IMG/VR virus record: IMGVR_UViG_3300042905_002728
Location: 1 to 22,224 of that record
Source of the DNA: a virus
DNA: 22,224 bases
Strand: one strand, 5' to 3'
How positions within the stretch are numbered: the first letter of the stretch is position 1; every line of letters begins with the position of its first letter. Below the pieces are notes generated by a model. The model worked only from the letters and a program-made list of their open reading frames with translations. It did not search any database and had not been told where the DNA came from. The position numbers were made by a program, and so were the translations under genes. This document shows positions 11,653-19,057 of this stretch, piece after piece.

Positions 11653-12608
11653 TATTTTTCTCCCTTCAAGAGAAAGCTTCTTGTTGTTGTTGTTTTGACG
11701 AACTGGCTATGCAGTTCAGGGTGCGCTTCCTTGAACGATTTAGCGTCAAAGGTGGTGCGTTCTTGTGCCTTCCAAGTGGCAACTGTTGTACCGTTGATGG
11801 TAGCGGTGTCACACTCGCCTATCAACTCACAAATCTGAGATTTCAAATCATCTTCCAACTGCTTGTATGAATCCAGTTCGCTACGCACATGACGAAGACG
11901 ATCAAACAATTCAGCAGCAGTCTCAGGTAACTCTTGAATCTTGCTCACGCTTTTCTTGTATCGAGTAGCGGTTGTTTCATACGACCACTTCACACCAGTA
12001 GGCATCATGCCTAATTCGATAGCGTTCAGCCAAGCTTCAACAGCAGAGATATGTTCAGCCATTTCCGCCGGTGTAATCACCTGCTTGTGCAGATGCAGAA
12101 TCATTGACGGATCAAAGACAGCCCACAGCACTTCGTTAGTGTCGGCACAGATGGCCTGTTGAATACCTTGGATGCGCCAGTAGTCAGGCAGGTTGCCTTC
12201 CCATTTGCGGGTGGTGGTTTTGATTTCCAAAATCATGCGGGTGTCACCGTCTTCGTAATACCCGTCGAGTGTGGAAACCATCCGCGCACCGTTTGGTGAA
12301 TCAGCGGCGAACATTTCTTCGGGTGTGATGTACGGAACACCAATCTTGTCGGCGGCCCATTCAAGAACGAATGGTTCTAAACGGTTGCCACGTTCCATTG
12401 CAGGGTTCGGTGGAATTGGTGTAGGTGCAACATCACCTAATAGTTCTGCTGCGTATGCGTCTTTCTTGACGAATGGATGCAACCCGTAGATTGCTGCCAC
12501 AGCTGATGCGGATACACGCTTGTTTCCTTCTTCATCTCGGAAACGAATGTTCAGCCAGTCTTGCCCACCGTGTTCTGGTTTGGCAATCCGATAACGATGT
12601 AGAGCCAT
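11652..12608 (-). CDS. YqaJ-type phage recombination exonuclease
   Basis: 318 residues. The N-terminal domain has the lambda-exonuclease pattern: SASAVAAIYGLHPF (33-46), MERGNRLEPFVLEWA with the G-x3-E motif, STLDGYYED with a metal-binding Asp, and MILEIKTTTRKW with E-x-K. The following YWRIQGIQQAI helix is also usual. It would resect 5' strands of double-stranded DNA. The C-terminal third is a coiled-coil-like helix (TAAELFDRLRHVRSELDSY) and an unknown end. AGGAGGGGC lies before the ATG, with a promoter-like site 35-61 bases upstream. It is translated with the annealing protein as a pair. Confidence 0.88.
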   Translation of the reverse strand: MALHRYRIAKPEHGGQDWLNIRFRDEEGNKRVSASAVAAIYGLHPFVKKDAYAAELLGDVAPTPIPPNPAMERGNRLEPFVLEWAADKIGVPYITPEEMFAADSPNGARMVSTLDGYYEDGDTRMILEIKTTTRKWEGNLPDYWRIQGIQQAICADTNEVLWAVFDPSMILHLHKQVITPAEMAEHISAVEAWLNAIELGMMPTGVKWSYETTATRYKKSVSKIQELPETAAELFDRLRHVRSELDSYKQLEDDLKSQICELIGECDTATINGTTVATWKAQERTTFDAKSFKEAHPELHSQFVKTTTTRSFLLKGEK

Positions 12609-12642
12609 AGCCCCTCCTTGTTGTATAACGATTGACCGTCAC

Positions 12643-12669
12643 ATTATCGGCGGGGTGTATCAAAGTCAA
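12643..12669 (-). promoter_or_regulatory. Promoter-like site for the recombination/DNA-metabolism block
   Basis: Read on the minus strand, TTGACT (complement of 12664-12669) and GATAAT (complement of 12643-12648) are separated by 15 bases, shorter than the ideal 17. Both hexamers match the sigma-A consensus at five of six positions. The site lies in the 71-base gap between the 12680 gene and the exonuclease start. This is the largest gap in the middle of the minus-strand array, so a separate transcription start for the recombination block is plausible. Confidence 0.5.
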
Positions 12670-12679
12670 GCAGAAATAT

Positions 12680-12946
12680 TTAGTCCTCAAAATGAATGAC
12701 GGACATAGACCGAACCATCCCCGCGGGGATACGGAAAATGTGGATTCCTTCGCCATCATGGAAAGATTGCATCAACGTGATGTGATTTTTTTTGGAACCT
12801 GGTTCGTCTTGCGGTATAAGAAAACCGACACTGTTGACGATTACTTCGCCGTCATCTTCGAGTGTGTCAAGAGATAACCAACCTGGTTCTTCTCCACAAG
12901 CATCAGCCCATTTGACAAGAACGATGGGGTACTCAGTCTTCTCCAT
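12680..12946 (-). CDS. Hypothetical 88-residue phage protein (W-x-D-A / SVGFLI type)
   Basis: The ATG is preceded by GAAGGAGAATCAG. The protein has beta-strand-like segments YPIVLVKWADACGEEPGWLSL, then VIVNSVGFLIPQDEPGSKKNHITLMQS and a closing FRIPAGMVRSMSVI. This all-beta pattern, with WxDA near the start, SVGFLI in the middle and an IPxxxI end, resembles a small family I know only as conserved phage proteins of unknown function. It is the last gene before the gap that leads to the recombination block. Confidence 0.65.
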   Translation of the reverse strand: MEKTEYPIVLVKWADACGEEPGWLSLDTLEDDGEVIVNSVGFLIPQDEPGSKKNHITLMQSFHDGEGIHIFRIPAGMVRSMSVIHFED

Positions 12947-13049
12947 CTGATTCTCCTTCTGTGCGGCATTGCGGGCAGTGACGGCCTTCGTTCACATCCC
13001 ATCCGTAGTCACAGTTAGGGCAGGTCAGCCAGTTCTTTGGTGCGGTCAT
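12933..13049 (-). CDS. Tiny zinc-ribbon protein, 38 residues
   Basis: A short frame ATG...TGA encoding MTAPKNWLTCPNCDYGWDV and then NEGRHCPQCRTEGESDGED. The CPNC / CPQC pair, 14 residues apart, is a minimal zinc ribbon. It overlaps the next gene by 14 bases, and that gene's ribosome-binding site lies inside it. The upstream Shine-Dalgarno is weak. Support comes from the Cys pattern, which is unlikely by chance in so short a frame. Confidence 0.6.
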   Translation of the reverse strand: MTAPKNWLTCPNCDYGWDVNEGRHCPQCRTEGESDGED

Positions 13050-13069
13050 AGCCCGATATTAGTAGGGGT

Positions 13070-13204
13070 TTATGCGACTTTCTTAGCCTTATGTAGCAAG
13101 GATTCCAACCGTTCAACAGCTCGGATGAAGTCGTCGTGGTCTGCCGGTGGCACCACTACTTTCACTAGATACTTCAGCAGGATTTCGATGTCGGCGTGTG
13201 TCAT
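13070..13204 (-). CDS. Hypothetical 44-residue protein
   Basis: A short open frame filling most of the gap between neighbouring genes. The product begins MTHADIEILLKYLVKVVVPPA and continues with a basic helix-like segment (FIRAVERLESLLHKAKKV). The two helix-like parts could be an amphipathic pair. The ribosome-binding site is weak (no clear AGGAG), so the case rests on lack of other features in this stretch and codon pattern. Function unknown. Confidence 0.42.
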   Translation of the reverse strand: MTHADIEILLKYLVKVVVPPADHDDFIRAVERLESLLHKAKKVA

Positions 13205-13224
13205 AGGACTGCCGACTTTATCAC

Positions 13225-13455
13225 CTACTTTGGTTTGGTGATGTAGTCCTCGACTGTTGTTAGACGCTTCTCGATGCGGTCAATCGCATCACGCATAGAT
13301 GTACCGCCGTTGTTCTTCATGTTTAACTCAACGTGGCTGACAGCGTGTTCAATGCGTTGTCCCCATTTGAAAATTGGATACACCACTGCGCGATGGATGA
13401 CACCAATAGCGGCGACAACTGCGCCTACTGTGATGATCCATTCTGCGACAGTCAT
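13225..13455 (-). CDS. Small membrane protein with a coiled-coil tail, holin candidate
   Basis: 76 residues. One hydrophobic segment (about 5-22, EWIITVGAVVAAIGVIHR) is followed by a basic turn and a heptad-like helix (MRDAIDRIEKRLTTVEDYI). This single N-terminal helix plus charged coiled-coil tail resembles a class of proteins found beside lysins in actinophages, but is not specific. It overlaps the 39-residue membrane protein by four bases (ATGA), and together they follow the M15 endolysin. A lysis or lysis-timing role is inferred from the neighbours. Confidence 0.65.
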   Translation of the reverse strand: MTVAEWIITVGAVVAAIGVIHRAVVYPIFKWGQRIEHAVSHVELNMKNNGGTSMRDAIDRIEKRLTTVEDYITKPK

Positions 13456-13571
13456 TGGTCGTCTTTGTTACTGATGCGTACTGCTTCGCCCCACGCCATC
13501 AATAGAAAAGCAGAGACACCGAGGACTGCACCGATACTTACCCAGATCAGTACACCCACGGTTCTCATCAT
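13452..13571 (-). CDS. 39-residue single-span membrane protein
   Basis: Starts with ATGATG, the first ATG overlapping the endolysin TGA. It encodes MMRTVGVLIWVSIGAVLGVS followed by AFLLMAWGEAVRISNKDDQ. Nearly all of residues 4-27 are hydrophobic, so it is a one-span membrane peptide with a short polar tail. Its stop overlaps the next start (ATGA). Position between the M15 endolysin and another small membrane protein makes it a candidate holin, antiholin or spanin-like peptide. No sequence family is recognisable at this length. Confidence 0.6.
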   Translation of the reverse strand: MMRTVGVLIWVSIGAVLGVSAFLLMAWGEAVRISNKDDQ

Positions 13572-14092
13572 GCCTTTTCTTTGGCCTGTAGTTCAGCCCA
13601 TACCGCAGCGAACTTGTTTGGATTGTCTGCCATAGCGGGAGAAAGTTCAAAATGCAACCACTTCCCACCTTGCGAACCGGCATTGCTTTCGCTGTCATAA
13701 ATCTTTACCGATTTAGAATCGCTACCTTCGCCACGGGAGCAACGATAGCCACGGCCCCATCCAAGTTTTCCGTCTTCTTTGTTGGCATCAAAGGCATAAT
13801 CGTGTGCTTCTTCAAGCCCCAATGCAGCACTGTTCTTCAACATGAAATGCCACAGTTCCATTGCTTTTGTGCGGTTGGTGTACCCCAAATCGCAAGCTCG
13901 CCCAGTTGCGTGAACGCTTAACCACTTAGGGTCGCCTTTCTTTGCCTTCGGGTTATTCATTGAGCGATTAGCAAAACCACCAAGGTTGGTCAGGCCGTAT
14001 TCCTTCATCGCTAACTGCATGAACTTTTTTGTGCCTGGTCGAAGACCTGTACGTGAAAGCCCGTCACTGTTGCCTGTGTACTTGCGTGGCAT
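13568..14092 (-). CDS. M15-type peptidase, endolysin
   Basis: 174 residues. Motifs of the D-Ala-D-Ala carboxypeptidase / L-Ala-D-Glu peptidase family are present: SVHATGRACDLGY (59-71), with zinc ligands H61 and D68, and WLHFEL (145-150), with H147. It has no signal peptide, so it needs a holin to reach the wall. A strong AGGAGG lies within the previous gene's end and the ATG overlaps that stop (TAATG). Two small membrane proteins follow. No separate cell-wall-binding domain is obvious; the whole protein is taken up by the catalytic domain. It would cut peptide crosslinks at lysis. Confidence 0.86.
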   Translation of the reverse strand: MPRKYTGNSDGLSRTGLRPGTKKFMQLAMKEYGLTNLGGFANRSMNNPKAKKGDPKWLSVHATGRACDLGYTNRTKAMELWHFMLKNSAALGLEEAHDYAFDANKEDGKLGWGRGYRCSRGEGSDSKSVKIYDSESNAGSQGGKWLHFELSPAMADNPNKFAAVWAELQAKEKA

Positions 14093-14505
14093 TATGGCCT
14101 CCTGAGAGAGATAGACATTAGATCAACAACAAAGAATAGCAGGCAGATTAGCAGGGATATAATCTGTAACGCACCGGATAGCGTGAGTACCACGATGATC
14201 ATACCTGCAAGGGTCCAGGCTGCACCCACTAGATGCCTCACCAGACGCGACAGGACACGCCTACGCAGGGTGTGAGGTCCGTAACCTAGCAAACCTATGA
14301 GATGTGTCGATGCGACTGGTTCTTCTGCGTCAAACACGATGACAATTTCGGTGTTCATCAAAGCTTCTTCTCCGACTTCAACACCGATGATTGTTCGGCT
14401 TAGTTCGGGTAAGGCGATGGCGTACTTGGGCAGGGACTTGTCTTCATCAAACACGATGTAGGAGGTGGGGGCTTTGAAGACGCTACGAAGGAACCGTTCT
14501 ATCAT
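14092..14505 (-). CDS. Membrane protein with two C-terminal spans
   Basis: 137 residues. Residues 1-60 form a polar beta-rich part (TSYIVFDEDKSLPKYAIALP, TEIVIVFDAEEPV). Two hydrophobic stretches follow (about 90-108, LVGAAWTLAGMIIVVLTLS, and 112-130, ALQIISLLICLLFFVVDLM) separated by one turn. The ATG overlaps the upstream stop as ATGA. It lies between the Thr-rich PA14 protein and the endolysin, so it may take part in lysis or anchor its neighbour in the membrane. No family recognised. Confidence 0.66.
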   Translation of the reverse strand: MIERFLRSVFKAPTSYIVFDEDKSLPKYAIALPELSRTIIGVEVGEEALMNTEIVIVFDAEEPVASTHLIGLLGYGPHTLRRRVLSRLVRHLVGAAWTLAGMIIVVLTLSGALQIISLLICLLFFVVDLMSISLRRP

Positions 14506-15587
14506 CTTCTTCTCCTGCTTGATGTGCTGCTACTGCTTGTGGTGGATACCCCCGTGGCAGACATTGTAGCCACAGCGGTGATTTGTACGATGGCGGCGGC
14601 AACCACGGTTTTACGTTGGGCTTCGGTGGCTGTCAGTTTGATTTTGATGGGGCCGATGCCAACTTCACGGGTATATGTTTTACCATTCTGATTCGTCGTC
14701 TCCTGAGTCTGGGGTGTCAGGGTGCTTGTCGTCGTCTCCATCGCCGTAGGAACGCTTGTAGAAGCCTCTGAGACGATTGTAGAGGTAGAAGTAGGGATCG
14801 TCATAAGGGTCGTAGTCGGTGAAGGCTTCAATGTTGGCGGAACCACCGGCACCGAAGTTGAAGATGACGACACCGTAGAGGGTGACGGGTTCACCGTCGT
14901 CGTCGAATTCGGCAGAGTCGTAGTCGGCTGGAGTGAAGTCGATGTCGTCGTGGGCGGGTCGGGCAGTGTCGTCGTAGTGCTGGACAATGTTGGCGAACTC
15001 GTGGTAGATGGCTCTGTTGTAGGCGGCAGAGTGTTCGTCGTCGTCGTAGTTGTCCATGTCTCAACTGTACTAAAAGCTGTCGCTGGAATTATCTCCCAAG
15101 TTGCGTCAAGCATCCAATACAGTTTCACCCAGGCTCCGCCACCGTTCTCGTAAAACCACAGCAACATTTGTTTCGGGACACCGTATTCAAACGGGATAGG
15201 ATTACTAACGGAACCACCGCCACCTTTGTCAAACCAGTCGTAGGTAATCAAAGCGTTATCTAAATACAGGATTGTTCCGTCATCGGCTTGGGCCATAAAC
15301 CTGACATCACACGTGCATGGTGCAGTCAGATACGAGTCGTAGCGAACCACAAAATCTTCATACATATTGAACAACGGTTCAGCATCAAAGTTCTGATCAA
15401 CTTGTGCAACTTGTATCGTGCCAACTATCGGTCTGTTCGGTGGCACTGGTGGGGCGTTGTTGTACCAGTAGTTGTTATAAACCGTGACCGTGATACCAGG
15501 GGTGGGTGTTGCTTTTGATGTGGCGGCAAGGAAAAGAACCGATGCCCCAATCAGGATTAGCGCGTAACTAGCCTTCCGACTTGTCAC
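14502..15587 (-). CDS. Secreted PA14-like domain protein with long Thr/Ser/Pro linker and C-terminal hydrophobic segment
   Basis: 361 residues from a GTG. Signal peptide-like start (residues 1-26: SYALILIGASVLFLAATS). Residues 33-170 have the PA14 pattern: a strand VTVYNNYWYNN, FVVRYDSYLTAPCTCDVRF, ADDGTILYLDN, DWFDKGGGG, LLWFYENGGGAWVKLYW, then WEIIPATAF. PA14 domains bind carbohydrates or act in adhesion. Residues 178-300 are almost only Thr, Ser, Pro and Val, a mucin-like linker that could be glycosylated. A C-terminal hydrophobic helix (about 324-346) and RRRR tail suggest membrane anchoring. It is an unusual gene between holin and endolysin. Confidence 0.72.
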   Translation of the reverse strand: MTSRKASYALILIGASVLFLAATSKATPTPGITVTVYNNYWYNNAPPVPPNRPIVGTIQVAQVDQNFDAEPLFNMYEDFVVRYDSYLTAPCTCDVRFMAQADDGTILYLDNALITYDWFDKGGGGSVSNPIPFEYGVPKQMLLWFYENGGGAWVKLYWMLDATWEIIPATAFSTVETWTTTTTTNTLPPTTEPSTTSSPTLSSTTTTLPDPPTTTSTSLQPTTTLPNSTTTVNPSPSTVSSSSTSVPVVPPTLKPSPTTTLMTIPTSTSTIVSEASTSVPTAMETTTSTLTPQTQETTNQNGKTYTREVGIGPIKIKLTATEAQRKTVVAAAIVQITAVATMSATGVSTTSSSSTSSRRRR

Positions 15588-15837
15588 GCTTCACACCGAA
15601 AGCAGCATCTACTTCGTGTGCTTCAAGCCTGCCGTCAAGGGATGCTTTGGCAAGGTTCACGAGAACGTCTGCGATGGCGTGGAATCCACCAAGGGCTGCG
15701 GAGTACCACAGTGGGATTTGTACATCGGTGCCGACACTGTTGATGATGCTTGAACCGGTGATGATGGTAAGGCTTGACATGATGAACAAGGCCACGATTC
15801 GACTTGCTACGTCTTTGGCGATTTTCAATGACAACAT
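15568..15837 (-). CDS. Probable holin (r1t-like)
   Basis: 89 residues with ATAGGAG before the ATG. The first hydrophobic segment (about 13-32, IVALFIMSSLTIITGSSIIN) is followed by a second weaker one (44-65, WYSAALGGFHAIADVLVNLAK) and an acidic/basic tail (SLDGRLEAHEVDAAFGV). This size and layout, with an A-x-x-D-G-x-L-x-x-x-E-x2-x-AF end, resembles the holin family of phage r1t and many actinophages. It would form membrane pores for release of the M15 endolysin. It overlaps the PA14 gene by 20 bases. Confidence 0.72.
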   Translation of the reverse strand: MLSLKIAKDVASRIVALFIMSSLTIITGSSIINSVGTDVQIPLWYSAALGGFHAIADVLVNLAKASLDGRLEAHEVDAAFGVKRDKSEG

Positions 15838-15877
15838 GGGGTTCTCCTATTGGGTTCCCCTACATTGGTTGAGTGTA

Positions 15878-16306
15878 TCAGGCGGTGGCTGTGCCTGATG
15901 AGTTGGTGGCGGTTACGGTGTGCATGTTGGCGGGGTCATAGTCGCCAACAACAGCCCTACTGCTAGTTACTGCCACAGTTCCGTCAACACTAATTGTTGA
16001 TTGGCTGAAGGTTGCTCCACTAGGGCTGCTTGTCAGGGTGGTTTCAAATCCGTTAGCCGCCACCGTGAAGTTCTTGTTGTAGGTGGTAACAGGAACAAAG
16101 GGGTCAGAAGTGTCAGTGGAGTAACTGGTTGTCACGTTGGTGATAACAGGCACCTCATCCCATACCTCAACCCAAGACCCGCTTGATTTGACAAACACAG
16201 AAACAGGTCGCTTCCAAGTGCCACCGTCTTTAGCCCAAAACTTAGACCAGTTCTTCCAAGTTCCTGCGTCTTTAGCCTGTGGAACATGAGAGCCGACAGA
16301 AGGCAT
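15878..16306 (-). CDS. Tail-associated protein with WxxW repeats and Ig-like C-terminus
   Basis: 142 residues, ATG overlapping the previous stop by one base. The N-terminus has repeated G-T/S-W-x-x units (GTWKNWSKFWAKDGGTWKRP, then SGSWVEVW), a pattern frequent in phage minor tail proteins. The C-terminal half (52-142: PVITNVTTSYSTDTSDPFVP, NKNFTVAANGFETTLTSSPS, HTVTATNSSGTATA) looks like a beta-sandwich Ig-type domain. Such domains often decorate virions and bind surfaces weakly. The gene follows the fibre-like gene, with the holin next. Confidence 0.66.
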   Translation of the reverse strand: MPSVGSHVPQAKDAGTWKNWSKFWAKDGGTWKRPVSVFVKSSGSWVEVWDEVPVITNVTTSYSTDTSDPFVPVTTYNKNFTVAANGFETTLTSSPSGATFSQSTISVDGTVAVTSSRAVVGDYDPANMHTVTATNSSGTATA

Positions 16307-17205
16307 TAGACAACCTTCACCCAGATGTCGCCGTTCTTACCGCCAGTAGGGTCAGAAGTCGAGACAGTTACCAATGCAACGTCACCCGATGCGCCGTTAT
16401 TGATTTTGGCGTTCGTCACATTCGCATTGAGAATCTTCGCTGTGGTCACCGAGTCAGAAGCCAAATCTTCAGCAACAATCGTGCCGTTCACAATGTTGGC
16501 TGATGCCACCGTAATAGCTGTGGGCAAAGCACCCGTCGCCAACTTAGATAATGCGATAGCAGCCGAAGCATTGATGTCTCCATCAACGATGGTGCCGTCA
16601 AGAATCTTTCCTGATGTCACAGCACCATCAAGAATCTTGGCTGTCGTTACAGCGTCAGATGCAATCTCCGTAGCAGTCACAGCGTTAGCGGCAATTTCGG
16701 CAGATCCAACAGCGTCAGTAGCAATCTTGGCGGCAGTTATCGCATCGTCAGCGATACCGGCGGTAGGTACCTGACCCCATTCGGGAGCCGTGGCACCACT
16801 GTTCACCTTCAACACTTGACCTGCTGTGCCGATGGTCAACTGTGCAAAAGTCGAAGCCCCCTGATAAACGATTCCACCTTGGTTTGCGTACGTTGATGTC
16901 AGTTCGTTTGCTTCGTCAGCGTCAATAGCGGTGAAGACAGGGTAGATGGTGCAACCTGAAGCGTGGGTTTGGTCGGATGTGTCATCCACGCCACGGGTAA
17001 TGCTTGAAATGCTTGTACCTGAGATAGCCCCAATAAGAATCTTTTCTTCAGATGATGTCCCAGGGCTGACAACACAGTAGAACGGTGCCGTTGTCGGCCA
17101 GCCTGTGTTTGCGGCGATAGTGGCTGAAGTCGCACCAGCAGCCAAGCCAGCACCGATGGTGGTGGTGGTTGCGTTACCTTTGTATTTTCTGCGTGTCTTA
17201 GGCAT
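16306..17205 (-). CDS. Tail-fibre-like protein with decapeptide repeats
   Basis: 299 residues, ATAGGAGC before the ATG. Residues 13-95 carry a beta module (ATTTTIGAGLAAGATSATIA ... SITRGVDDTSDQTHASGC). About 150-240 hold imperfect ten-residue units such as ADDAITAAKI, ATDAVGSAEI, AANAVTATEI, ASDAVTTAKI and LDGAVTSGKI, with further units after a break (VNGTIVAEDL, ASDSVTTAKI, LNANVTNAKI). Such repeats form elongated fibrous shafts in phage tail proteins. The C-terminal GGKNGDIWVKVV is a common phage tail-tip closing motif. The repeats probably make it prone to length change by recombination. Confidence 0.8.
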   Translation of the reverse strand: MPKTRRKYKGNATTTTIGAGLAAGATSATIAANTGWPTTAPFYCVVSPGTSSEEKILIGAISGTSISSITRGVDDTSDQTHASGCTIYPVFTAIDADEANELTSTYANQGGIVYQGASTFAQLTIGTAGQVLKVNSGATAPEWGQVPTAGIADDAITAAKIATDAVGSAEIAANAVTATEIASDAVTTAKILDGAVTSGKILDGTIVDGDINASAAIALSKLATGALPTAITVASANIVNGTIVAEDLASDSVTTAKILNANVTNAKINNGASGDVALVTVSTSDPTGGKNGDIWVKVV

Positions 17206-17212
17206 GATGCTC

Positions 17213-19054
17213 CTATTCGGTGATCGTTCTCATAATAACAGTCGCGGTTCCTTCCCATAGCCAGTCACGGCTAGAGGCATCCAACGCCTGCCATTCAATG
17301 TCTTCGACGATTACTGAGTATGTGTCGCCTCGTTCTTGGTAGGTGACGATACGGGGGTTGGCAACAAGGTTGTCCAGCACGTCTCGTTCAGCTTCGACAT
17401 CCATAAAGTATTCCTTGCCGTGGACATCAAGAACATTGTGCAGTAAGACGGGGACACTGATGAGGCGGGAACGGATAGGGGCGGCATAGGCGCGAGCCAT
17501 CCAACGGCTGAAGGTTGGGCCTGTGGTGGCGGTTTGACGGGTGAATGTCAGTCTGTATGAGGCTTCAATGAACTTGTCTTCGGGGGCTAGGAAGGTGTGT
17601 TCGGTGTCTGCCTGGTCGGAGTGGGTGCCGATTGATTCGTATTCTCCTGAGTCAAATGAGACGGATGTGGAGACGGAGCCGACGAGTGGTTGTACACGGA
17701 TGTCAAATCGTGGGGCGAACTTGCGATCTGGGATACCCCAACGGTATGTGCCTGTCTCGATAGAGCCTGAAGTGACGAGGTTGGCGGTGTCTTCTGCGAT
17801 AACGCCAACACCTGATACAACGAAGCAGTGTTTGTCTTCAAACGTGACAACGTTCAGCACATTGGCTGTGGATGTGTACATAAGATCCGTTGCGAACGCG
17901 GGTGTGTTGGGAGCGATGAAGTTAGACAGGTCAAGGCGACCTAAACCTGTTGATACACCGTCATAGTTTGACCAGGTGAACCACGTGTATTTGTCTGCCG
18001 ATGTGAACTTCTTGACATCACCTGATGTGGGGATGATTGCACCGGCAACAAGGTTGTTGTTGGAGTCGGTGGTGCAATATCGGACACCTTTGTTTGTGCC
18101 GACAAGGATTGCGCCTAGATACCCAGAAAGAGCTGTGGCTACTTCACCAGTAGGAAGTTCTAATGCGACCACGCCTTTGTCTAGAGTGCCGTCAGATTTG
18201 ATTGTGACCTTGTAGATGTAGGATTTTTTGTTGGCGTACCCTGATGCGTACACAGCGTTCTGACCAGTGGCAACACCAGTCCAAACAAACCCTGTATCAA
18301 TAGGGCTAATAATTTTTGACTTGCTACCTGTTCCGTCAATGTTGTACAACTCATGGTCGTATGCGCCGAACATGAAACCTTTAGCAAAACCCAACAGGTA
18401 GTAGTTGTCGGTTGTGTTGATGAACTTTGTTCCACTGATAGCAGAGATGGATACAGCAGGGTCTAGTTTGCGGATGCCGTCATTAGCGAAACCGAAGTAA
18501 ATGACATCGCCGTTAGTTGCCATTGTGTTGCAGGTTGCAGCGGGTTCACCCGTCACATCTGTCCAAGTGGGGCTAGACGCATAAGGATCGGTGGTGTACT
18601 TGACATTGCCGTTCAAAGACACATACACACGCCCGTCTTGCACAACCATATTGGATGTTGTCGAAGCGTCAGACAACGACACCTTCGTACCGTTCAACAA
18701 AGTCAACTGGCCTTTAGTCCAAACATTCACGCCTTTAGACTTATAAAACCTGAAGTCCTGCGCTGCTGCATCATCAGCGTATTTCTGTCCCGCACCAAAA
18801 TGCCAAGAGTTCTGCCCACGCCGCCACAAACCCTGAGGGCTGATAGCAGACTCGCCAGGTGCAGTCGAAGTGTCCTGCGAATCACGCACACGTTGGTCAA
18901 ACTGGCGGGTGAACTTCCCTGACCGTGAATCAATCATGTATGGGCGACCATTGATAGCCACAGGAAAAACATCAGGGACAAGAGAAGTGGTTCCTGTACC
19001 TGTGAAGAACGACGGGCCACCCTTGAAGGATGTCGTGAAATCAATCAACGGCAT
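17213..19054 (-). CDS. Large beta-rich tail protein, possible beta-propeller
   Basis: 613 residues. The N-terminal 60 residues are polar, followed by many short beta segments with recurring shapes such as VVQDGRVYVSLNGNVKY, TNGDVIYFGFANDGIRKLDP, YLLGFAKGFMFGAYDHELYN and LSGYLGAILVGTNKGVRYCT. This periodic pattern (G-x-hydrophobic-x-x-G-T-x-x-G-hydrophobic) is typical of a beta-propeller or similar repeat fold. The C-terminus (450-613) is another beta domain. AAAGGA precedes the ATG. Located between a head/neck-like gene and the fibre, it is probably a baseplate or tail-tip component that contacts the host surface. Confidence 0.7.
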   Translation of the reverse strand: MPLIDFTTSFKGGPSFFTGTGTTSLVPDVFPVAINGRPYMIDSRSGKFTRQFDQRVRDSQDTSTAPGESAISPQGLWRRGQNSWHFGAGQKYADDAAAQDFRFYKSKGVNVWTKGQLTLLNGTKVSLSDASTTSNMVVQDGRVYVSLNGNVKYTTDPYASSPTWTDVTGEPAATCNTMATNGDVIYFGFANDGIRKLDPAVSISAISGTKFINTTDNYYLLGFAKGFMFGAYDHELYNIDGTGSKSKIISPIDTGFVWTGVATGQNAVYASGYANKKSYIYKVTIKSDGTLDKGVVALELPTGEVATALSGYLGAILVGTNKGVRYCTTDSNNNLVAGAIIPTSGDVKKFTSADKYTWFTWSNYDGVSTGLGRLDLSNFIAPNTPAFATDLMYTSTANVLNVVTFEDKHCFVVSGVGVIAEDTANLVTSGSIETGTYRWGIPDRKFAPRFDIRVQPLVGSVSTSVSFDSGEYESIGTHSDQADTEHTFLAPEDKFIEASYRLTFTRQTATTGPTFSRWMARAYAAPIRSRLISVPVLLHNVLDVHGKEYFMDVEAERDVLDNLVANPRIVTYQERGDTYSVIVEDIEWQALDASSRDWLWEGTATVIMRTITE

Positions 19055-19057
19055 CGG

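Noticed and set aside
14680-15153. Long antisense and alternate-frame ORFs across the Thr-rich linker
   Set aside because: The repetitive ACN/TCN codons of the true gene keep other frames open; the translated products are low complexity (poly-Val or Asp/Tyr) and have no start signals.
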